This document shows, one piece after another, positions 49,401-60,700 of a stretch of 64,000 nucleotides of DNA. Every line of letters starts with the position of its first letter. Positions within the stretch are counted from its first letter, which is position 1. The notes beneath the pieces were generated by a model. The model was given only the letters and a program-made list of their open reading frames with translations, did not search any database and was not told the origin of the DNA. Origin of the DNA: Sipunculus nudus (Eukaryota; Annelida; Sipuncula; Golfingiida; Sipunculidae). Location of the stretch: NCBI GenBank assembly GCA_026874595.1, contig CM049310.1:18454058-18518057 (forward strand), in the 5' to 3' direction. Both the position numbers and the translations under genes were made by a program.

Positions 49401-51674
49401 AACTGATTCTATATGAATATTCCATGGACACCTTTTTACAAGTGTATGATGCTTTAGTTGGATGTTTCATTTTATGGGTATAAAAATGACATATCCCATA
49501 TTTCAATTGAAAGTTATACAATTACATCAAACTGGTTCCGAGGCAATGTTTCAAACAGTATTATTTATTTAATTAAAATTGGTATTTATTTTATATGTGC
49601 ACCTATTCTTATGTTGATGGGCCACATAATTTGTTTGTTGATGCATGTGATTAAGTTTTGACATTATTAGTGCCACCAGAAGGCCGTATGTTCTATTTTT
49701 CTAGTAACTGCATTATTTAATGCAAGACAAGGTTTCCGTAAGTTAATTGTTTCAGTTTGTTTACAAATAATAAATCTAGCATCTGACAAAACTTCCAAAC
49801 TCCGTTGGAAAACTCCTATGGGGAAACTATATAATTCTCGTTTTAACAAGGAAACTTGATTTAGGTGCCATATTTATAATCACGGTAGGAAAACTATCGA
49901 CAACTCAGACATTGTGGTAATATCCTCATATATTAATTTGTTATTCGTTGATTATATCCAGATGTGACGCACTAGACCGTCTCGTCGAAGAAAGGGAGTG
50001 CGACAATGAGGAGATCGCCATTACTAAACGAGAGAGCGCATGCTTAGTAATGAAGGACGAGAGAGGACCGTTTGCTGCATGTATCAAGCACCCTGGTTTG
50101 GACGGTTTGGAGCAGGACTTCATGGCCTGTGTACAAGATGCCTGCTTTAACAAGGCAAACGTCAGCTGTCGTGTGCTGGAGAGTTTCGCTGCCAAATGTG
50201 AATCTTTGGGCGCTTCTGCAGTATGGCGATCCCAAAATTTCTGTCGTAAGTATTAAACGCAACATTAATAATTTAATTTTCATAGTAAATTTTAACGTCT
50301 AATCTCCGGTGTTTTACTGGTTGACACTCTTTTGAAATTAAAATATTTATTCAACGTCGTTAAAAATAATTGCTGCATATTCCATGGGATGTCCGCGATA
50401 TATAATTCCGTCCATCATTTCACAGAAGCAGAACCCGTCACCGCTACCCCGTATAACTATTGGACAAATTTGTGCATTATATATAACGAGCAAGTGGTCA
50501 GTGCTTTCATTAACGAACTTTGGGCTTGTTGCTTGGCTAATTACTTCATATTTTAATGAAACTCTGATAACCCCTTGGCAGTTCATGCTTCATTGTTTTA
50601 CATTACCATAGGCCCTACTGTATGTCGATCCATACCTACACACTCGAATCGCTGTAAAATCCAATCAAATACAATGATAAATTGCTCGTTCCAGCCCTGC
50701 AGTGTGGTCAGAACATGGAATACAAACCAGCCCACGTGGCATGTCAGAAGACCTGCGCCGACCCTGACGGAACTCAGTCTTGTCCGTTTTCTGACCGTGA
50801 GAGCTGCGTGTGTAAAGAGGGTTACGTTCTGAGCGGAAACGGATGTGTAAGACCGGAAGAATGTGGTTGCACGAACAGCAGAGGAGTGTACTATGCCGTA
50901 TGTAACACATTAAGATATATTATGAAAATGAGCAACTAATATGTTATAAAATATTTTTGTATGGATTTAAAAAAAGGTTAAATAAGATTATAACAGAAAT
51001 GCACTGTTCATTTCCTGATAGAAACACTTTAGATTATCACTAATTCGTTCAAAAGTTTTTAATATTGTCAGGCATTAATTAAAACTGGCTTGAAATTTCC
51101 AAGCATGGGTAGTTACATCCTTCAGTCTTTTTTCAGATAAGAATCTGGTAACTAATCACGGTAGTGTCCTTGCAAGTATCCTTAGACCCCACTTTGTGAA
51201 TCTCGCCAATTTCCAAACTAAAAATTGGAAATGTCAGCTCTGAACGTTTCAGAGTTGAAGTATACCACGCTTTTAATGTACTCTGTAAAATGCATATATC
51301 AGCTGAATTGAAGCTGGTTCCAATTTCTTATATGTTTATACCAATATACCTCTCAAAGTACATTTGGCTAAAGAAGGATCAAAACATCCCATATTCAATT
51401 AGCGCACCCCCGAGAAAGCTCCGCAATGGCACTTGTAATCTCTGCCTCGAAGAAAATTGCAAATAATAACATTCCCGAAGTCGCAAAGGCTGAACAAAAG
51501 ATCAGAAATCATTTCGAAATGCAGGCATAATCCTGATCCCCGAACATTCCAAAATGACCATGGGCTGAGTGCATCAACACATGATTACATAACCGCACCA
51601 ACCGTTGACAGATCACATCTAAAGATTGCAAATGCATAAAAATACGTGTTAATGTGTAACAAAACATTTTCGTA

Positions 51675-51732
<58 letters not shown>

Positions 51733-54700
51733 CTTCTTATACTTGCAGCTTGGGGAAAACTGGAGCAATGAAGACTGCACCATACAGTTCATATGCCAAA
51801 AGGAGCATGGGAAATCAGTGATTACCACCATTGCGTATGCCTGTCACAACGACGCTGTCTGTGTGAGCAAAGACGGACAGAAGAAGTGCGAGTGTAAGCC
51901 CGGTTACGATGGAGACGGCGTCACTCGATGCGATGGTACGCTTCCCGTCAATCACTTTATCAAGATTCTAACAAAAGATGGTCTCTACTACCAGGAATTA
52001 AATATTAGACCGTCATTTACTTCTATTTAGTGTGTCATCTTATTAAATAGAAAGCATTAATACTCTTACAATACAGAATTATTATTTCATAAACCAATGA
52101 TTTTGTTTTTTTTATAAATTTCACACCGGTTCGGCAAAAATTGCAAGTTAAAATGGTATTTAATTGAACTATCGCGGGGTCTACGGCCACCAACATCCAA
52201 TTAGCCTGTGTAACGCATGACTGTCTTTGCATGCAGTCAGCAATCATACAATCAACCTTTATACCACCAGTACAACATCACCTTCAAATGTCGCCAGTAC
52301 AGTATCTGCTATTCAAAATCATTGTATAATATCGTTTATTACACGTGTCCGTATAAATTGTAAGGTTATTCTGTTATTTAATTTGTGTGCTTTTCTCAGT
52401 GAGAAATATACTTATAAATATACTTAATATAATTATAAATCATGTATAAATCATGCACATGTTATCAATAACAATGGATAATTTGAGAGTATATTATGTG
52501 TTTTTTATGTGCTTGGATCAATTACATAACTTCACCCCCTCTCTATGTTATATAGGATATATTAGGTTACGTGATTCACTATATGTAACCACTCTCGTTT
52601 GAACAGACGTTAACGAATGCCAGAAGAAAGACGTATGTTACCCTGAGTATGGAGAGTGTGTTAATACCCTTGGCTCGTATAGCTGCAAATGTAAAGATGG
52701 ATTTGAAGGAAACGGAAGAGACACCTGTGTTGGTAAGATTAAATTTAAGTACTTTTTTTTAATTTCAATACTTTAAACGGAACACTGGTTAAAGAGAAAG
52801 TTGAAGAAATTAATGGACCCATTCTACACTTTGTCAAAGGCACAAGTGATTGAACTTGACGAAGACTCAAGGCGATCCTGAGGTGCCCAAATGCCTAAAA
52901 AGACGGTGGTTACTGCGAAATATACACAATTTCATGCACACAAAGCATAAAAACAAACATTGTCGCCATTGTTTTCTTCCTCTTACAACAGAGAGTGAAA
53001 AAAAACGAAATGAGCACATGATCTTCAAAATAAGTAAACTGTAAGCTGATAAATTTAATAAGACCGTCTAAACAAAATTTCAACTAATACCGTTATAATT
53101 ATAATTATTATTAAAATAATTATTAATAATTCACAGTTCAGTTAAGCAGTACTACTTTCATACTTGCCATCAGTTATGAAAGAAATTCTAATTATTTCCT
53201 TTCAGATATAAATGAATGTAACGGTGGACATCAATGCAGCAAGAACGCACAGTGCAGAAACACAGAGGGTTCCTATGTTTGCACTTGTAATCCTGGCTAC
53301 CAAGGCGACGGCAAGGTTTGCGTTGGTAAGTTTAGTGAGACAAGATAAGCTAAAGTAGTGTTTAAAACACAAAAGCACTGAGATTGAGAAAAAAATTGAG
53401 AAAATTATTTGAGTTACATTCAGGGAGGTATGAAGTTTTGAACATTCAGATTTGCCCCAGAGAAAACTGTTTCGTCTTTAATTTAACCTTTAAAAATGTT
53501 CATTTTGTTTTTTGAAGATCTTGTCTTTCTTAATTTTTCCCTGGTTACCCTCACTGAGGCTTGGTATGAATTCACCGAGGATCTACGATTTTTAGAGTAC
53601 AACCTCACATTTGGTATTTTGTCACCCTTGAAATCTTGTTATGCGGTCATTTCAAGTTGAATGGTAAGAGACCCTATTATCGACTTGAAATCTTAGAAAT
53701 TAAGTTAAAAGCTCGGGGCGAGAAAATCTTTTAAGATACAGAGTAAATATTAGTTGAAATAGAAAATAAGGAATACGACTACACAACTTATTTTTTCCCA
53801 CACGTACAGACAAGCATGAATGCAGAGATGGCACACACTCTTGCCACCGTCACGCCACCTGCCAGGAAGTACCAGGATCATACAAGTGTGTTTGTAACAC
53901 CGGCTTCAGGGGCAACGGAAAAGTCTGCGAAGGTAATTTCTACAAAACTTTGAGCAAAGGCTAGCAATATAAACATTAGACTAGCCCAGTCCATGCAATG
54001 ATTAAGACTTAATTGCTATCTGTGACCGAGTCACCAAGCTTGCTCTCACTGTACAAGAAGTGTAACCCCGCGGCATTCATGGCTTATTCATGGCTCTCTG
54101 ACCGATTATTTCAACTATTTCATGCCAATCGATAAGAGCTGGCACTGAGTAAGGTCTATGGGTACATGGAATCATGTTTTATTTTACGTATTTTAGTTGC
54201 AAACATAAATACTAAAGCCCTGGCAAGACTACTTAAACTATGGTGGATGTAGCATCATACTTCCTACAGCTCTTCATCTGGGGCAGGGTATTGAGCACCT
54301 TCTATTTTAAAACTGTAAATTTGTTAAACTTATTAAGAGGTAAACCTTTACTTCTTAAATGGAAACAACACACGTAGAAACCATCTACCACGTACAAGTA
54401 CTTTGTAAGGTTAACCGATTCAACATAAATATGGCTCAGGCATATGTGCTTTCATCACGTTCTCAGCACTTCTTTCTGTCCTTCATAACTGTTTTAACAT
54501 TTTCGTCGTCAAGCATCATACTAGAACTTGGCTATATAAAAGTATCAAACCGAATACTAGTAGTTGTATATTTCATTCAGTGGTATATTCCGTGAGAGAT
54601 GTCGGAATACCGGTATCAGCGAACATTTAGCATTCGCATTCTATTGAAACATTTTTCAATGTATTGTTATCAAATGTACTGTAAAGAATGTTACCATGTT

Positions 54701-57700
54701 TTGTGTCGTGTAGCGAAATTATAATTAGCTATAGTGAAGGAGACAAGAAAACCATGAAACAACGGTTAGTTAGGTCAGAAAGTATACTACTTATGCTATC
54801 AGTAATTCAGTCTTCTTCTGTTTAGTAATTAATAACTCTTCCAATTCTCACACACACTGAAACACCATGGTATGTGTGGAATATTGTCTGAATCTTGTAT
54901 GAATATTTATTATAAAGCATATGGCCTAACACTAGGTAATACATGCAAAGAGGTATCTTTGGAATCGTCCGATGAGCTTACATTTCTTTGACAGATATTA
55001 ATGAGTGCAGAGAAGCGCCCCATATTTGTCACCGTGAAGCAGTTTGCGGGAACACCCTTGGAAGCTACCAATGCACCTGTGAAAGAGGTTACAAAGGGGA
55101 CGGCAAAGTATGTCACGACATCAATGAATGCCTGGCGAGGGAGAACCCATGTGGACCTAACGCCGTCTGTCAAAATAGGCCCGGTAGCTACAGCTGCAGC
55201 TGCATCAAGGGATACGTGGTAGGTGCATTGAACAGTTGGAATTTCCTTGTGCACTGTCCAGTTAGAATTTCCATGTGCACTGTCCAATTGCAATTTCCTT
55301 GTGCACTGCCCTGTGTTGGTACCTGTTTGCCACAAATGTTCAATATTCTCAGTTTTTAAATTTAAGAAATTTATTGTTTAATTGCAAAATGTTGATCCAC
55401 AAGGAAAATCAGCAGAAAAGCGAATTCCTCGAGGTTATATCATTATCTTCCTTCTTTAATAAACCAATCTATCCTAACTTACATGTCTCCTAACTTCCAT
55501 CAAATGGTTGTGTTAATGCCCAAATATCTAAACTTCTACCCACAAAGCCACTGGTGAAGAATTGACTTACATCAAACTTATGTTGTCAGTATCGGTTTCA
55601 AAAGTGCTAACAAACACAAACTGCATTGCGTATATTTTTTTTCAGAGAACCACCGACAGATGTGTAGATATTAATGAGTGCACATCAGCCAGGCACCAGT
55701 GCGGCCACAACACCATCTGTAGGAACACCGCTGGGTCATACGAATGCGACTGTCTACCAGGTTACACTAAGGATAGCGAATACACATGTATACAGACAAA
55801 GTTCTGTGATAAGGAAGGTAGCCATAACTGCTCAAGATACGCTGAATGTAAAGACAGACTGGGCGGTTACGACTGTGAGTGCAACAAAGGCTATATGGGT
55901 GATGGTTTCACTTGTTTAGATGCCAATGAATGCCAAGATGGCGACGACACCTGCCATGAGTACGCTGACTGCTTCAACACCCCGGGCTCTTTCAGCTGTA
56001 AGTGTAAGGATGGCTTCTATGGAAATGGTCGGAAATGCTATGACATCGATGAATGCAGGACTGGCACGGCCAAGTGTCACAAGTATGCGACCTGCGTCAA
56101 CACCTTAGGGTCGTACAAGTGCAAATGCATGGAGGGTTACATTGGCGATGGAAACAACTGCAATGACGTCAACGAATGCAGTGAGAAGAATGTTTGCCAT
56201 GCCAATGCCATCTGTATCAATCAGCCTGGATCGTACATGTGCCGATGTAAACCTGGTTTCTACGGTGACGGTAGCTGTTGTACGGACATCCACGAGTGTG
56301 ACCGTGGGACACACATGTGTGACAAAAATGCCAACTGCCTCAATACTATTGGCTCATACAGGTGCACATGCAGGTATGGCTTCCTCGGCGACGGGCGGAC
56401 GTGTAACGATGTGGACGAATGCTCAGACAACACCCATAACTGTGATGTCAACGCTAACTGTATCAACACCATCGGCTCCTACCAGTGCGAATGCAAACCC
56501 GGTTACAGCGGAAGTGGACTTAAATGCAGAGACCTAAATGAGTGCGTGTTGGGTCTGGCGAACTGCCACGTCAATGCCCTCTGCAAGAATGCACCAGGCA
56601 GCTACAGTTGTGAATGCAAGGCGGGATACAGCGGGAATGGTCAAGTGTGCGAGGATGAGGATGAATGCTCAACAGGTGTCGCCACTTGTCCATTAAACTC
56701 TGACTGCGTCAACACCATAGGTTTCTATGAATGCCACTGCCGAGCCGGGTATATTAGGCGAGGTCCCTTGTGTATGGACGAGAACGAATGCGCTACAGGA
56801 CAAGCAGGCTGTCATGATTATGCCAACTGTGAAAACACTCCCGGTAGCTTCAAGTGTACCTGCAAAACTGGTTTCAAAGGAGACGGGGTACAATGTTACG
56901 GTAAGTTAACAGTTGCTCACCATGCAGAAGATAAATTAGGCCCGTCAACTAATGAACATGTTTCTTATGTTTACATCTGATAATCAAATAATCACGGATA
57001 ATTAAAATATTTTCTTAATTCATCCGTGTTAAGCAGTTTGAGGGTTTCGAAGAGTCTCTACTCTTTGTGTAAGACCGACGGCATTAAAAGAACTTTTTGA
57101 GGTAAATTCTAGACGTAATATCAATTTTTTGCAAACATATTAATTCTTTTCCAGAGTATCTTTGGTATGTTATTTACCAGCCGTAAACTTGCGTGTAAGG
57201 CACATGTAAATGAACAAAATAATATTTTGTTAATGTGTACATAGCGCTGACATATGATGATAAGAGTTTGGGATAATGTCACCATGCTTTTTACAAAGTT
57301 TACGTGTTTTTCCTAGATGTAAACGAGTGTGAGCTTGGCACCCATGACTGCTCAAAGAATGCTGACTGCAAGAATACCCTAGGAAGTTACCAATGCGTGT
57401 GCAAACCCGGTTATGTTGGGAATGGCAAGTCATGTGAAGGTAAGACTTACATCTACCATCAAGTTTTTCCTGTTACGTAATTGATATATTTCTAAATTGG
57501 GGGTTTCAGGTTTATCTGATTAAATGATTAAAGTGATTAGACTACCCAGTCAGCAGAGATATTCACTTTCGATGAAATATAAAATTCCAATATTATTAAC
57601 ATAATATGGAAACCATAAGTCTGCTTACTTTAATCTTGGCAGAATTCAAATGGTTCTTTATATAACGGACAAGGAATAATGAGAAACAGATTATCAGTAA

Positions 57701-60700
57701 TAAAAAAACAAATTTTACAAAGAAATGATAGTGGTGTTCATTGTGACAATGGAACAGTTCAATCCAATCTAGTAGAGTGGAAGTGCATTCTTCCTTCGAA
57801 CCAAGAAAATGTGAAAGATCCGAAGAAAATATACGAAGTCGGTGATACGTTCAACATATTCGTTTCAGATACGCACGAGTGTTACACGGGAGAATTCAAG
57901 TGCAGCGAGTATGCTACCTGTAAAAACACGGAGGGGTCATATACGTGTACATGCAACCCAGGTTTCAGAGGCAATGGCAGAACTTGCCGAGGTATGTACC
58001 ATAAAAACACACCCCTCTCTACCAAAACATATTTCAAATGCACAAAGATATGGAAATTAAAATAAAATAAATCGTGCATACTTGGAAAAACTACAGCACG
58101 GTTTCACTTGAATTTTTTAAACAAATCGGGTTTCAACATTATCTCGGTCCTTGATGATGTTTCGGTTCCAATACCAAAATTATGAAGTCGCAAGGTTATA
58201 TATAAAAGGCATTAAATATTAGGACACTCTTCACTCAACAAATTGTTTTAATTCATTGTTTAAACAAGCGTTAATCTCCAGGGAGTGTGGTTCAACTAAT
58301 TTACCTCGAGAAAATTGAACCAGTTAAAAAATAATAGCAAAATCTAGATTTTTATCATTGACAATTCTTAATATTGCGTATTTTCCCACATGGAATTTAC
58401 TACAAGCTCAGACGCATTTAAATATGAAAATGTAAGATGGATAAAATATGCTGTCTATATGTTAGCGTTAAATGTTTCAGACATTAACGAGTGCCGCGAA
58501 GGAAGCCACGATTGCCATGGTAATGCTACCTGTGTCAACACGGTTGGTTCGTATGACTGCAATTGTCGTCATGGGTTCATGGGTGACGGCAAGACATGCT
58601 CCCTTATCCTGATGAACGAATGCCTGAATGGACTAGCTTCCTGCCACCATCACGCCATCTGTAAAGACACTCGGGATTCCTACACCTGTACCTGCAAGAC
58701 AGGATTCACCGGAACAGGAAGAGTGTGCTACGACATCAACGAATGCTACCACCAGACCGATAACTGCCCAGATCATGCCGAATGTTACAACACCCCAGGC
58801 TCTTTCCTGTGCAGGTGTAAGCCTGGTTACAGACAAGTAGGCTCCACTTGTCATGATGTCAATGAATGCAGCACGGGTCGTTTCTCTTGCCCACTTCACA
58901 CCCACTGCGTCAACCAACCTGGAACGTACAAGTGTGATCCAGATGAAGGCTTTATGCGAGTGAACGGCATCATCATTGACATAAACGAGTGCATTCTGGG
59001 AAGCAACAGGTGCTCCAATCTTGCTCTGTGTGAAAACACGATGGGTTCCTACAAATGCATATGCAAACCAGGATTCCAAGGGAACGGGTCTCACTGCGCC
59101 GATGTCAATGAATGCAAAACCAAAGGTCATCTCTGTCATCCCAAAGCTTCATGCACCAATACAATAGGTTCATATGAATGCAAGTGTCTTCCAGGCTACC
59201 ACGGGGACGGCTTTAACTGTGATGATGTCAATGAATGCACATGCAACTCTGCAGACCAGTCGGCAATGGTGAGGAATGTTTGTCACAGGCACGCGACATG
59301 TGAGAACTTGGAAGGTTCATACAGATGCAAGTGCAGACCTGGTTACATTGGCGATGGATTTAGATGCCAGGATGAGAACGAATGTATTGCCAACTTGGAC
59401 ACATGTGGCCCTAATGCTGAATGTGAGAACACAGTTGGTTCTTACGTCTGTGAATGTCTGCCAGGATTCATGGGAGATGGAAAAATCTGCCGTGACAAAG
59501 ATGAATGTCAGAATGGCGAAGCGCGCTGCAGTCCGTTTGCTGACTGTACCAACACCAAAGGGTCATATTCCTGTAAATGCAAGGATGGTTACACTGGAGA
59601 CGGACTGACATGTACAGGTTCGTAACACAAAACATAGATGATTTCTGAAAATTCCTTTGTTTAGAAACGTCATCTTAACTGGTAGCAGCAATTGGAGCTG
59701 CAAGAATCTGTGCAATCTGAAATAAAGTGATTGATTTTCAAGGCTAAATATAGCTAATTATAGAAACCCCTTTTATCCGTAATTTGTAGTTATAAGAGGT
59801 ATTACATATTCTTAAGCATTGGCAATGAGAACACAGTTGAAATGAAAGCTTTTTGTAATGATATAGAGAAAGTTTGTGAATTCAAGGCACGCACACCTGC
59901 CATTTCAAGCAAAATCATGTATTGAACGATAGGAAATAATGACATATCAGAAAAAAACAATGTTTCCAAACATTGAATGTTTTCTTTTCTCCAGATATCA
60001 ACGAATGTATTACCGGTAACAATAACTGCCATAGACATGCCACATGTAACAACTTAGACGGAAGTTACGAGTGCGTCTGTATGCCAGGGTTTTCCGGCGA
60101 CGGGAGGAGCTGCATTGGTACGTTAGAATTCTTTCATTAGTGGAAGGGACATTGAATAAAGAGACCACTTACCAGATAGTAAAACCGTCATGTTGTTCTT
60201 TCGAGGCTATCAGTATTCACGGTCTCACATATGATATGGGACTGGCAATAATGTAGAAGTAATAATCTGAAATTAAGCTGTCAGATTTAATTACTGTGTT
60301 ACCAACGCCTTTCATTCCATACGAATTGTATTTTTATAAAAATTCTGGATGTTCGTCCGTAAAGCTCTAGTAAAAGAGTGTACAAAAAGATAGGATTCCT
60401 TATATCTGTATCAGGATTAAGTCCTGGGATTCTAGGAACAATACTTAAACGATTAATCTTAAGGTATATGTTGTATGAACTTACAAACACAAGTCAGTTT
60501 ATTGTCTTTTCCCACCTCCGATGTCATTCTCCAACAATCATGTACATGTATATACATGGTTACAATCCCTTGGTGGCTGTTTGTGTTTAAATGTGTGTTA
60601 ATTTCAACCTGCAGACAATCATGAGTGTGCATCAGGAACTCACCAGTGCCATCAATACTCAACCTGCATGGAAACTGTTGGATCATATCAGTGCACTTGC

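Noticed and set aside
54910-55335. 141-codon minus-strand frame opposite exon 26
   Set aside because: Shadow of the EGF coding frame; the + strand has the cysteine pattern and splice sites.
58633-59139. 168-codon minus-strand frame opposite exon 30
   Set aside because: Shadow of the nine-EGF exon on the other strand.
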